This document shows positions 1 to 12,863 of a stretch of 64,000 nucleotides of DNA, one piece after another. The notes beneath the pieces are model-generated. The model saw nothing but the letters and a program-made list of their open reading frames with translations, had not been told where the DNA came from and did not search any database. Both the position numbers and the translations under genes were made by a program. The DNA comes from Rutidosis leptorrhynchoides (lineage: Eukaryota; Streptophyta; Magnoliopsida; Asterales; Asteraceae): positions 314,884,501 to 314,948,500 of the forward strand of contig NC_092335.1 of assembly GCF_046630445.1 (NCBI RefSeq), read 5' to 3'. How positions within the stretch are numbered: position 1 is the stretch's first letter; every line of letters begins with the position of its first letter.

Positions 1-1
1 A

Positions 2-113
2 CTAATTACCATGAGCATTCTACTATCTACAAGGGCATAATAGCCTTTTTACACTAACTAATTACCATGAGCATTCTACTATCTACAAGGGCATAATAGC
101 CTTTTTACACTAA
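2..113. repeat. Tandem duplication, two copies, 56 bp period
   Basis: The segment beginning CTAATTACCATGAGC at base 2 starts again at base 58 and the two copies match to about base 113. It is a simple local duplication at the window edge, so further copies may lie to the left. Confidence 0.9.
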
Positions 114-1530
114 CAATTAGGGGTAGTTTGGTAATTTTACATTTTTAATTTCTCTTTTTTCACTTCTTACACAAAGACCACCTACAACCTCAAGCAACCA
201 CCACAAACAACTTCCAGCAACCGGCAGCTGCAACCACACCTCTGGCCGCCAGAAACCACACGGTCAACACCACCGCCATCCGCGCCGCCGCGGTCACCAT
301 CACGTCACCACCACCGCCAACCACTACCGGATCTAGCTAACCACCAAAAATAACCACCTCAACCACTCTCACATGAATAAATCACTATCAAAATCGAACA
401 CAGTTTAAAAACCCTAGAGCTAAACCACAAATAACCACCTCAACCACTTTTATTTTATGTTTAATTTTGATTGAAGCCATGATTGTTGGCTAAACCATTC
501 ATGTTTTTCTAGATTAATAAACCTATATGTTGAATGTAACTTTTATCAATTGTTTAACTTTCTTATGATGATTTGAAGTTTGAGTAAAAAAACCATTCTT
601 ATTGAAACTTGTCTATTCGATTCAATTGATTGTGTGTTTGTTTGATAGGACGAGAGTTCATCAATTTAATGCATATATTTTTGATTGGTTTGTCTTAACT
701 AAAATTGCTTAATCGGATACGATAGTTAATTGAATTCAACAGGCTAGACGATATAGGGGTGAATCATACATAACGAGATTTGGTGTGATTGTTGATTACC
801 ACGAGAGTAGAGTCACAATTCGAGTCTTCATCTCAGTTGAGATATTTAGTCACACTTAGGAGGTCTTAAGTAACGGGGAATTTCGTGATGTGTAATCCGG
901 ATTGACGTGTCTGCACTAGAGAATTTTCCATGTGGACCGATTAGATAATTCACATACGTTAATTTACAATTGGATCTTAATTCAAACGCATCCAGCACTA
1001 GACGTAAAAGGTTTAGACGAAAATTTAAACCAAAAGCTAAAATATTGTTTTTTTTTTTAATTCTATCTTGTGATTGGCTAATCATTAAATAGTCAAAACA
1101 AATAATTTCGTACTATTTTATTTCTTAGTATTAATTGTAGTTTGATTATATATATTTTACAATCTTTATTTGCATAATATAACTGTCATTGGAACGAACT
1201 TTGGATTTACCATAATCTATGATACTACACGATCGGGTACACTGCTCGTGAGTGTGTTTTAATCATTTTAACCAGTATTATTTCATCGATAAATTATATA
1301 CACGATTTCACACATCAGTAACGAAGTCTTCTGGAAGATCTTTAAGCTTAATCTTAAGTGTACAAAAGTCCCAAGGTCAGTCTCTGAAGCTCTTGTTGGC
1401 CGGACAGGAGTGTAGGAGAGATTAGGCTTTAGTATGCGTTCCAAGGTGTGTAAGTCGTGTATCTTCTTGATCTCTTTGGCCGTATGCACAAATGATCTAG
1501 GTCATGGATAGAACTTCATGCATGAGCTTC
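114..1530. other. Non-coding flank left of the nested block
   Basis: I see no gene here. Bases 190-360 are C/A-rich with CCACC and CCGCC runs, like an untranslated leader. The rest is A/T-rich with only short ORFs of 68-79 codons that match nothing I recognise. The last five bases before element D (1531-1535, AATTA) are its left target duplication. The flank therefore continues directly into base 55097 in the pre-insertion allele. Confidence 0.6.
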
Positions 1531-1535
1531 AATTA

Positions 1536-1626
1536 TGTAACGACCCTGGATTTTCCGACTTATATTTATTAATATTTATTATTAATACTTGCGCTTTAAT
1601 AAATGTATTCTTATACATTTTACTTG
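1536..1626 (+). repeat. D 5' LTR, piece 1
   Basis: The LTR start TGTAACGACCCTGG lies directly after the AATTA duplication. The piece is cut at the ACTTG target site (1622-1626) of element A and resumes at 21877 after the second ACTTG copy. The matching part of the 3' LTR is lost, so this piece has no partner to compare with. Confidence 0.85.
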
Positions 1627-2883
1627 TGATGTTAAAGCGAAGGGGTACAAAATAGTTATATTTTTACAACAAAATACTATTAAATACGATATAATTTTAC
1701 ACAAGTTATTTATTTATTTATAGAGTGGATATACCTAAACCTTGCTACAACACTTATAGGCAGTGTACCTAATCGTACAGTAGTGTAGTTTTTAGTAAGT
1801 CCGGTTCGTCCACAGGGAACTCGCCAAGTTTAAAACTATATTTTTAAAACTATATTTGTAAATAAATATATATATAAATATAAGTAGTATTATTATTATA
1901 AAAGGGGGTTTTACCGTTTAATGACCTGTTTGTCGATTTTAAAACTTAAGTCGCAATTAAAACCTAATGTAAAATCTTAAATATATAAAAGACTTAATTT
2001 AAAACGTAAAGTAAATGACAATAATTAAAGTGCGATAAATTAAAGTGCGATAAAATAAAATTGCGATAATTAAAAAGTACGATAATTAAAAGTGCAATTA
2101 AATATGAAATGACAGTAAATAAAAGTGCAATAATTAAAAATGCAATTAAATATGAAATAAAAGAATTATGCTTATTTAAACTTCCGTAATCATGATGTTT
2201 GACGTATTGATTTTAGTTTATTCCCATGGGTTAATTGTCCTTTGTCCTGAATTATTCAATATGTCCGTTTGATTTTTGTCCATAACAGTCCATCAGTCAT
2301 AAAAATAAAGTGCGAGTGTCCTCGTCAAATTATCCTTGTATCCGAAGTCAAATATTCCAACTAATTGGGGACTTAAACTATAATTACACCAAGTGTCCTT
2401 GTACATAATTCATCCTTGTTTTAATAAGTCCATTAACTATTAATCCATTTCCGTGTCCGGTTAAATGAACGATTATTAGTACTTATAAATATCCCGCCCA
2501 TCGTGTCCGATCGAGTGTATATAGGTACGTTCAATTGTAAATATTTATATTAAATTAATAAACTATCATTTAATTAAACAAATATAAAGCTCATTAATAG
2601 CCCATAGTCTAATTTCCATAAGTGTCGTTCTTTTGTCCAAACCCCAATTATGGTACAAAGCCCAATTACCCCGTCTTAATATTTTAGCCCAATATCACGA
2701 TTACTTCGGCTTAAATAAGCATAATAATTTTTTAGCTACGAGACATTAATTTAAAAAGGTTGAGCATAACTTACAATGATTAATAATAGCGTAGCGTTAC
2801 ACGAACAAAATTTCGACTTACACCCTTACAACATTCGCTAACATACCCTTATTATTATTATTAAAATTAAAATTAAAATTATA

Positions 2884-2887
<4 letters not shown>

Positions 2888-2950
<63 letters not shown>
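2888..2950. repeat. (TA)n microsatellite in A left LTR
   Basis: An uninterrupted TA run. The same position in the right LTR (about 21117-21224) is much longer, showing repeat-length change since insertion. Confidence 0.95.
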
Positions 2951-2951
<1 letters not shown>

Positions 2952-3029
2952 GTTGAGAGAAAGGAAAGAAAAAGATATGTTTTTGTTCAACCAAAACTGC
3001 GAAATTTATAGGACCTGACCCTCAAATGG

Positions 3030-6000
3030 TGAAATGTCCCGTTCTTATTGATTAAAAACGTTCCATATTAATTGATTTCGTTGCGAGGTTTTGACCTCTA
3101 TATGAGACGTTTTTCAAAGACTGCATTCATTTTAAAACAAACCATAACCTTTATTTCATCAATAAAGGTTTAAAAAGCTTTACGTAGATTATCAAATAAT
3201 GATAATCTAAAATATCCTGTTTACACACGACCATTACATAATGGTTTACAATACAAATATGTTACAACAAAATAAGTTTCTTGAATGCAGTTTTTACACA
3301 ATATCATACAAGCATGGACTCCAAATCTCGTCCTTATTTAAGTATGCGACAGCGGAAGCTCTTAGTATTCACCTGAGAATAAACATGCTTTAAACGTCAA
3401 CAAAAATGTTGGTGAGTTATAGGTTTAACCTATATATATCAAATCGTAACAATAGACCACAAGATTTCATATTTCAATACACATCCCATACATAGAGATA
3501 AAAATCATTCATATGGTGAACACCTGGTAACCGACATTAACAAGATGCATATATAAGAATATCCCCATCATTCCGGGACACCCTTCGGATATGATATAAA
3601 TTTCGAAGTACTAAAGCATCCGGTACTTTGGATGGGGTTTGTTAGGCTCAATAGATCTATCTTTAGGATTCGCGTCAATTAGGGTGTCTGTTCCCTAATT
3701 CTTAGATTACCAGACTTAATAAAAAGGGGCATATTCGATTTTGATAATTCAACCATAGAATGTAGTTTCACGTACTTGTGTCTATTTTGTAAATCATTTA
3801 TAAAACCTGCATGTATTCTCATCCCAAAATATTAGATTTTAAAAGTGAGACTATAACTCACTTTCACAGATTTTTACTTCGTCGGGAAGTAAGACTTGGC
3901 CACTGGTTGATTCACGAACCTATAACAATATATACATATATATCAAAGTATGTTCAAAATATATTTACAACACTTTTAATATATTTTGATGTTTTAAGTT
4001 TATTAAGTCAGCTGTCCTCGTTAGTAACCTACAACTAGTTGTCCACAGTTAGATGTACAGAAATAAATCAATAAATATTATCTTGAATCAATCCACGACC
4101 CAGTGTATACGTATCTCAGTATTGATCACAACTCAAACTATATATATTTTGAAATCAACCTCAACCCTGTATAGCTAACTCCAACATTCACATATAGAGT
4201 GTCTATGGTTGTTCCGAAATATATATAGATGTGTCGACATGATAGGTCGAAACATTGTATACGTGTCTATGGTATCTCAAGATTACATAATATACAATAC
4301 AAGTTGATTAAGTTATAGTTGGAATAGATTTGTTACCAATTTTCACGTAGCTAAAATGAGAAAAATTATCCAATCTTGTTTTACCCATAACTTCTTCATT
4401 TTAAATCCGTTTTGAGTGAATCAAATTGCTATGGTTTCATATTGAACTCTATTTTATGAATCTAAACAGAAAAATTATAGGTTTATAGTCGGAAAAATAA
4501 GTTACAAGTCGTTTTTGTAAAGGTAGTCATTTCAGTCGAAAGAACGACGTCTAGATGACCATTTTAGAAAACATACTTCCACTTTGAGTTTAACCATAAT
4601 TTTTGGATATAGTTTCATGTTCATAATAAAAATCATTTTCTCAGAATAACAACTTTTAAATCAAAGTTTATCATAGTTTTTAATTAACTAACCCAAAACA
4701 GCCCGCGGTGTTACTACGACGGCGTAAATCCGGTTTTACGGTGTTTTTCGTGTTTCCAGGTTTTAAATCATTAAGTTAGCATATCATATAGATATAGAAC
4801 ATGTGTTTAGTTGATTTTAAAAGTCAAGTTAGAAGGATTAACTTTCGTTTGCGAACAAGTTTAGAATTAACTAAACTATGTTCTAGTGATTACAAATTTA
4901 AACCTTCGAATAAGATAGCTTTATATATATGAATTGAATGATGTTATGAACATCATTACTACCTTAAGTTCCTTGGATAAACCTACTGGAAAATAGAAAA
5001 ATGGATCTAGCTTCAACGGATCCTTGGATGGCTCGAAGTTTTTGAAGCAGAATCATGACACGAAAACAAGTTCAAGTAAGATCATCACTTGAAATAAGAT
5101 TGTTATAGTTATAGAAATTGAACCAAAGTTTGAATATGATTATTACCTTGTATTAGAATGATAACCTACTGTAAGAAACAAAGATTTCTTGAGGTTGGAT
5201 GATCACCTTACAAGATTGGAAGTGAGCTAGCAAACTTGAAAGTATTCTTGATTTTATGTAACTAGAACTTGTAGAATATATGAAGAACACTTAGAACTTG
5301 ATGATAGAACTTGAGAGAGATCAATTAGATGAAGAAAATTGAAGAATAAAAGTGTTTGTAGGTGTTTTTGGTCGTTGGTGTATGGATTAGATATAAAGGA
5401 TATGTAATTTTGTTTTCATGTAAATAAGTCATGAATGATTACTCATATTTTTGTAATTTTATGAGATATTTCATGCTAGTTGCCAAATGATGATTCCCAC
5501 ATGTGTTAGGTGACTCACATGGGCTGCTAAGATCTGATCATTGGAGTGTATATACCAACAGTACATACATCTAAAAGCTGTGTATTGTACGAGTACGAAT
5601 ACGGGTGCATACGAGCAGAATTGTTGATGAAACTGAACGAGGATGTAATTGTAAGCATTTTTGTTAAGTAGAAGTATTTTTATAAGTGTATTGAAGTCTT
5701 TCAAAAGTGTATAAATATATATTAAAACACTACATGTATATATACATTTTAACTGAGTCGTTAAGTCATCGTTAGTCGTTACATGTAAGTGTTGTTTTGA
5801 AACCTTTAGGTTAACGATCTTGTTAAATGTTGTTAACCCAATGTTTATAATATCAAATGAGATTTTAAATTATTATATTATCATGATATTATCATGTATG
5901 AATATCTCTTAATATGATATATATATACATTAAATGTCTTTACAACGATAATCGTTACATATATGTCTCGTTTAAAAATCATTAAGTTAGTAGTCTTGTT

Positions 6001-6292
6001 TTTACATATGTAGTTCATTGTTAATATACTTAATGATATGTTTACTTATTATAGTATCATGTTAACTATATATATATATATATATATCCATATATATGTC
6101 ATCATATAGTTTTTACAAGTTTTAACGTTCGTGAATCACCGGTCAACTTGAGTGGTCAATTGTCTATATGAAACATATTTCAATTAATCAAGTCTTAACA
6201 AGTTTGATTCCTTAACATGTTGGAAACATTTAATCATGTAAATATCAATCTCAATTAATATATATAAACATGGAAAAGTTCGGGTCACTACA
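3030..6292 (-). mobile_element. Solo LTR of the element-C family
   Basis: It starts TGAAATGTCCCG and ends GGGTCACTACA on the plus strand, and its reverse complement matches the 3' LTR of element C (48945-52436) from end to end. The 5 bp duplication AATGG (3025-3029 and 6293-6297) shows it arrived as a complete element. The internal region was then lost, most simply by recombination between its two LTRs. At 3263 bp it is about 230 bp shorter than the C LTR. No coding sequence is seen inside it, and the short ORFs are not conserved domains. Confidence 0.95.
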
Positions 6293-6814
6293 AATGGAGG
6301 CCATGCGATCGCATGGAAATTGCACTTCCAGGCCATGCGATCGCATGGCCTGCTTTTCCAGCTCACACAGATTTGTTTGCTTTCTTGCCGACGGTTTTAT
6401 ATAATAATATAATATATATAATTTTAAGAATTAACTATATATTACATTATATTCATGTGCATAGTTGACTTGTAATTTTTAGTCCGTTGCGTCGAGCGTT
6501 GAGAGTTGACTCTAGTCCCGGTTCCGGATTTTCGAACGTCCTTGCGTACAATTTAATATCTTGTACTTTGCGTTTTGCGTCTTGTACTCTTGTAATTTTG
6601 AGACGTTTCTCATCAATAATTTGAACCACTTTGATTGTACTTTGTACTTTTGAGCTTTTTTGGTCGTTTGCGTCTTCAATTCGTCGAATTTGTCTTTTGT
6701 CTTCACCTTTTATTATTTAAACGAATATCACTTGTAAATAGAACAATTGCAACCAAAAGCTTGTCTTTATTGAGGGATAATGCTATGAAATATATGTTCG
6801 TTTTTAGCATTATC

Positions 6815-9170
6815 AAATATTTTCACACTTGAGCGTTGCTTGTCCTCAAGCAATATAATCTTGAAATAAAAATACTAGAATCACTTTTTTATTCTTCACA
6901 CTTTGTACATCAGTGATTTCTATACGGCGGTATAAACAATGATAGTAACATTATGGTTTACAGTCTCACATGACTATGAAAATTTAGATCCTTAAGGAAA
7001 TTGGATCTTTATGAAAACATTTGATCTTTTGAAAATTAAATCTAGCTTTTACCCTAGATAAGTTTTCCGAAATAACCCTTCACCGGTGTTTACAAAATTA
7101 TTTTTGTGGGTTTTGTGGGTTTCAGATTTGAAAATTTTAGCTCAAAACTTGCGGTTTTGCGTCACCCACTTGCTAACCTTGTATTGGGAAAGCAACACGT
7201 CCAGTATACTTGCTCCGTATATTACCTTTCGGTAAACTACCGTCCGGTTGTAAAGGAAAGCGTTGAACAATCAACTGTTAAGGTAATGTCCCGTGACATG
7301 CTTTTAATTATGGTCTATATCGTATCGGATGCAATTACTATCCTTTGTAGGAGCAATAGTAAAGATCACCCTATAGTTTTTCGGTCTGGCACAAGGTCCT
7401 GTGTTTGACCATGCTATGCAACCACCGTTCTTACGGTTGACACCCGATTTGGTTCAGGTGACCTAATGAATTCCAGGTGAATTCCTAGGATTTTACGTTC
7501 AATGGTAATGAACGCATTGAAAATAGGGTTTTCAGAAAACAAATCGGTTTGTAATTTTGATCAAAATATTTTCTCGTTCAAGCTCGAGTTTAGATATCAT
7601 CGAATTCCATGAGTTTGTAATTCTCAATCTTTAAAAGTCAATCTCTAGGATTGAGTAATATCAGGCTTAAAAGTTGATTTTTGATCTTTAAGGAGATTAT
7701 CCTTTCTGGGGATCTGATTCATTAGTCTTATCAAGCTAATTTGCACGGCGTCCTTCCCATTTTACGAGACAGATCCTCTCATGGTTAGGATAAGTCTGAC
7801 CACTTGGCGACCCTGTTTGATGCTGAGGTCCGTGGATTTCCAGCTGATTTTCGAGAAAACTTTTCAACGTTTTTCGTAGACTCTACAACTGGTCTGGGCG
7901 ACAACTTCCTGACCTAAATCAAGAAGCGCGTGTCTTTTTCGGAAGACTTTACTTCCTTTTAATAATGGAATTGATTCATCATGTAGATCCATCTTTTCAT
8001 TCAAATATATTATAAGAAATTGGGTAAAACTGATAAAATTGTCCAAAACAAAAGTATCTTCAGTTATTTGTACAAAAATATGTGACATATGTTTTAAATA
8101 ACTTGGTAAATTTTTCCCACACATGGCTTTTATTTTCCTTTCTTTGCCTTTTTATTATCCTCTATTCCATTTTAAATGAATTCTAACATTTTGGGTTGTT
8201 TCTCAATTTATGTCTTTTCCGAGGTAACAATAATTTCGGTGTTAACACCTAGTTTTATCGTTCATAAATATGTATAAACATGATTTTGAATTCATTTATT
8301 TGAAAATTTTGAAAAATTTTACTAGAATTGGGTAGTCAGTATATAAGACTAGGGTTGTTCTTTATTATCAGAGAGCACTAGATTCTAATACAACTACTGC
8401 GTTACTAGTATTTTTAATGGTAACCAAGTGTATAAGTTAAAATTTTTTAAAAATCCGAAAGAATTTAACCCCTTCCCACACTTAAGATCTTGCAATGCCC
8501 TTATTTGCAAGAAATCAGTAACAATTTAAATTATTGAGGGTGATTAGCGTAGAAAAATGATTAAATTTTACCAAAGTTTCCAAACATATTAGCGTTTGTT
8601 TGCTGAATGATAAATGGTGCACATCATTTGTTCATTCCGTCTTGTTGTTACATCACATTTATTTTTCGTTTTCTCGTCAAAATTAGTAGCTTTTGCTGAA
8701 CTTAATGCCAGTCTTTGAAAATGCGATGTTTTACCCTGTTGTATACAATTGACAATATACATACATACAAATATAAACATGCATGGTAATTTGAAATGGG
8801 ACTTAACATCCCACTTTCAAATCAAATATGAAATATTAGTACAAAATAATAAAAATGTTAAAACTTACATAAAAGTATCAAAATATAATGTGTTTAAACA
8901 TAAATAAATAGAAATAATAAAAAGATAAAAATCATAGAAATCACCAACGGGAACTATATCAATCTGGATAGGGGTTCCAGTTCATGTCGTTGGTCGGGTT
9001 CCATGATTGGTGATAGGTGTACTGATAGGCCTGGTTAGGGTCGTAGAGAGTAAATGGTGGTCTCATCTCGGGCTGGTGTGGAGGATAGTAAGCGGGTCGG
9101 GTCGGTACGTAGTGATCCTGAGGTGATAGCTGACTCATGATCTGACGCTGATGATAGTCCCATCTATCAT
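6815..9170 (-). other. A 3' untranslated region between the third ORF and the 3' LTR
   Basis: About 2.3 kb with no recognisable protein domain on either strand. The longest ORFs (100 codons at 7106-7408 on +, 86 codons at 7864-8124 on -) show no motif. A TAATTTCGGT...ACCTAGTTTTA motif at 8231-8257 recurs near 11621, 12000 and 12136. The end next to the LTR would hold the polypurine tract on the - strand, but I could not identify a clean one. Confidence 0.6.
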
Positions 9171-9174
9171 GCTG

Positions 9175-10480
9175 TCATTGCCTAGAATGCTCGTACTCAT
9201 TCCGGGCTTGCCACTGCTCTAACCGACTAAATCTATCCTCATTTGTCATTTCTACCTCATCTATACGCTGGTAGACCTCAGTCATAGCCTCCCTAATGAC
9301 ATCCCTAATGTCATCCGCTTCCTCCATTTCCTCATCTGAACCTCTCTCTACCTGTGGATAATGACCAACATATGGTACTGCCTGATTGCGTCCGCTCTTT
9401 AATACCTTAGCACCCTGATAGACCTTCAATCCTAAAGTATCATCATGTTCCCTACAAACCAAGAGTGGACCCCCTTAATCCCTATCTACACCCAAATACT
9501 CTCCAATGAGAGTAACAAAAATACCTCCTCCTATTATTCCTCCTTCCTGTATTCCTTCCACTATCTTAGACAAATAAAAACCAACACAGTAGGGGATATT
9601 AACAAAGTCTCTTGGGTCTCGAATACACTTAAGGTAGAATAAATCATGTAAGGTCATTTTCTCCTTGTTGTGACCTCTCTGTGTAATCGAGTTAGCCAGA
9701 AATCTATGAATTATACGAAGCTCGGCTCTGTGAATATGTAAGTAGGAGTGTGTTCCTGCCCGCCCAAAAACATTATAATCTGACATACGCCTCCAGACGG
9801 CGTTAGCATCAAAATTTCTATTTACCCTTTCACCATGATAAATCAAATTCATACAATCGGGTAGCAGTAATTCAGCGGGCGTATATATCTGTAAAGCCCT
9901 GGCCATGTCCAGCATAGACATCCTATACATCCTACGGCCAAGTATAAATCTAAGAAAACTTCTATCATCTAATCTAACTACATCCGCATTAAGTGAAATA
10001 GTACTCATAAGCTCAACGCACCATTCCTTATATACAGGCCTACGAATGGTGAATAAACTTTCCCAATCGAGAAAAGAAGAGCTGCCATACCTTTGGATCA
10101 AATGATGTCTAACTGAGTTAACTAGTTGTACCCTTTCCAAAGGCTCCCAATCAATTACCCTTGGCACTTTTACATTTTTCGTCACCAATTTGAATTTGTT
10201 ACTTTGATATGTCGGATAATCTCTCCAACTCCGATCAAATCTCAAATTGGGATGCAACTGTTCTTCATGAATCGTTGGGTGTTGTACTATCGGATGCATC
10301 GGAAATACTACGTAGGCATCAATATATTCTTGTTGCGGATCATAATAAGGTACGTGTTGATCAGGTTGTTGTTGTTCCTGTTATTGCTCCTGTTCAGGTT
10401 CATATTGCATTTCTGGTTCAGGTTCTGGAGCAGGTTGTCTAGATGATGATGATGCACTATCAGTATTAGTAAATCTCTGC
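9175..10480 (-). pseudogene. Athila third ORF (ATHILA ORF-1 / env-position protein), broken
   Basis: Reading from about 10480 to 9175, one frame runs through a Ser/Pro/Glu/Gln-rich start, a TAA at 10381-10383, a 274-codon block (10299-9475), a TAA at 9475-9477 and a final charged block (9462-9175). The central part, with a conserved CVGFYL/EGGIIGGGIFVT stretch near its end, resembles the plant ATHILA ORF-1 family. This protein is found after integrase in Athila elements and sometimes compared with an envelope gene by position; its function is unknown. I see no signal peptide or clear membrane span, so envelope function is not supported. Bases just upstream (10484-10494) read TTTTGCAG on the - strand, a good 3' splice site, so the protein may come from a spliced subgenomic RNA. 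Confidence 0.65.
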
Positions 10481-10494
10481 AAAACACATTAAAC

Positions 10495-12860
10495 ACAAAT
10501 TTTGTGCATCCAAATATGCATTAGTGTTAGCAAAAATAACAACTTGAAACAATTACAATAACATGTTCAATCAAAATTAAACTTATACACATTTTCACAA
10601 TTTTTACAATTCTACACTTTTTCAAATAAGTATATATGAAAATGTTTACAAAGTTCATAAGCATTCAACTCAAATAACATGTTAAAATAAAAATTACTAG
10701 CAATTAAACAAGTTTCAAATGGCAATTACATCAATTTAATCAAGTTCGTGAATTTTATACCTAAAAAGTCCACTTTAATTCTCAAAAATCATGTTTAGGA
10801 TCAAAGTTTGGATCATTTAGCTACCTAAACATGTTACACTACTTAATTTAGCAATAATTCATGACAAAAATCGGCCATAACCTGTTTATATCAAAAAGCT
10901 CCAAATTGCTCAAGAACACAAACCCTAGATTCCTAAAAATTTTTTTTGAAGTTTAGCTTCAAATCATGTTAAATAGCATCAATATAGGTTATACATGCAT
11001 AATATACTAACAATTTAACTCTAATTACACTAGAAATTAACAAAATTAAATTAGGTAAAATATAGCTCAAGAACACTAAAAATCAAATTTAAAGAGGTTT
11101 AGGGGTGAAATTGTTACCCTTCTTGATAAACTTCTTATCAAATTCATGATTAGAGCGGATTATAGCGAGAAATTTGGTTGATTTTGGTGAAAAATTGATG
11201 AAATTAGGGGTGTTTTTAGAGTAGGTTCGTATGTATGTGTGTGTGTGTTTGTGATGCAGCAGCAGACCCGCTGGAACTTTTGTTCCTGAGCTGAATTTTT
11301 ACTCCATGCGATCGCAAAGAAATGAAGGCCAAACCTCATGCGATCGCATGGGGTCCGATTTTTTATTTTTTTTTTTGTAAAAACCATTACTAATAAAACA
11401 TATAATTAATTAAAAATTAAAATTTTGTTTCTTTTTAGGATGAGGGCGTTTCGGATCGTTGTCCTAGTCCGTCCCTCGACAAAATTTTAAAATTTTGTCA
11501 CGTTTTAAGCGCGGTTTTAAAAGTAAAGATTTTTGAGTTTTTTAATATTTTTGGCATACTTTAATTCAATAAGATTAAAAATAATGATAATAAAAGTTCT
11601 CGTCCCTCCCTCGGGTAAAGCAATTTCGGTTCAACGACCTAGTTTTCAACTCACGACGAATTTTAAATATCAAATTTTTAACTTAACGAAATAAAGTAAA
11701 TTTTTTTTTAAATTCACACCAAACTAAAATTTAAAATGCATATAATTAAAAATTAAAAATTCACACTAAATTTATATTATATTTTTGTTTTTATACATAC
11801 AAACTTATATTAATATTATTAATTTTTTTTATTTACAAACTTAAATATATTGATTTAAAAAGATTTACAATATTAACTTAGTATATATATTAATTTTAAA
11901 AACAAGGTAAAAATTAAAAATTAAAAATCTTTTTGGTCTTTTATCCCACTTTAATCAATCAAATATTATCAAAAATATACGCCCCACTTTTCGGTAAAGT
12001 AATTTCGGTTCCATAACCTAGTTTTACTCCTGATGAATTTTTGAAATATTTTTGTTTGATTGATTAAAGATATTTATACCTTAAGAATAAACGGTAAATT
12101 TCGCAGTGATGTAATAAATTTTTGTATGATATCAATAATTTCGGTTATGCATACCTAATTTTATTGAATACCAATTTAATACTTTATAGCGAACGATTCA
12201 GCATTTATTATCAAAAGGTTAAAAGCAATAAAAATAAAAATAAAAACTGTACATACTTACCTGTGAGAAAAAATTCTTAGAGACGTGCTTTAGCCGACTC
12301 ATAGGAGAGTCGTGTGATTTGGTTCTCCATAGCTACGTAAGCGTATCCTCGATTCTTCAATATCTTTTCTTCTAAACATATGAACGGTCCTTCTCTGCAT
12401 AGAGTAACAAATTTGGTATTTGAATATGTTTGATTATTTGAACATTTACCTTCGTGTGACCATTTTCCGCATTTATAACATCTTTCAGGGTGTCGTGCTC
12501 TTCTTTTTGTTGTGGATTTTGATTTTCTTTACCAAAATATATCTTATGATGATCTTTTCTGAGTTCTTTTCTTACTCCGTCCATTTTTTCTCTTATGAAT
12601 GATACCAGTTCACTCGGAAGTGTGTCATTATTACGTTTAGTAATCATAGCGTGTAGCATTAGACCATGGTTCAGATCAAAGGAATTCTTCATCTCGTAAA
12701 ACCTAAAAAAAATAAAAATTCAGAATGGAGGGAGAAGACTAGTTCCTTAGGGTCTGCTAGGGAAAGACCATTCGGATTCCATTCTCGAAAACTACACGAA
12801 AACAGAATATCTAACTCTAACAAAAATATATATTACCCTAAAAAGATTCAAAACTTCCCA
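10495..12860 (-). other. A spacer between integrase and the third ORF
   Basis: An A/T-rich 2.4 kb spacer. It contains a 106-codon charged ORF (12692-12372 on -) that I do not recognise, one palindrome pair (11304-11351) and three copies of the TAATTTCGGT motif (11621, 12000, 12136). I see no other gene. Confidence 0.6.
11304..11351. repeat. Palindrome pair (ATGCGATCGCAT core), A spacer
   Basis: Two CATGCGATCGCA(TG) cores at 11304-11316 and 11337-11351, about 33 bp apart start to start. The first has lost its last bases of symmetry. It is one of four such pairs in element A. Confidence 0.85.
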
Positions 12861-12863
12861 CAC

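Larger units (their letters stand above)
1627..6814 (-). repeat. A 3' LTR (left), split by a solo LTR
   Basis: 1627-3029 matches 19848-21299 and 6298-6814 matches 21304-21871. Without the 3268 bp insertion (solo LTR plus one duplication copy) the LTR is about 1.92 kb. Substitutions and (TA)n length differences separate it from the right LTR. It carries one pair of ATGCGATCGCAT palindromes at 6301-6350. Confidence 0.92.

Noticed and set aside
190-400. Pro/Thr-rich coding exon in the CCACC-rich segment
   Set aside because: No long open frame and no splice structure; the composition fits an untranslated leader.
7106-7408. 100-codon ORF on the + strand
   Set aside because: It runs against the direction of element A in its 3' untranslated region and has no motif or low-bias codon use that I can see.
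12372-12692. 106-codon charged ORF after integrase of A
   Set aside because: Possibly a remnant of A coding sequence, but no family is recognised and no link to the neighbouring frames is visible, so it is noted only within the spacer.
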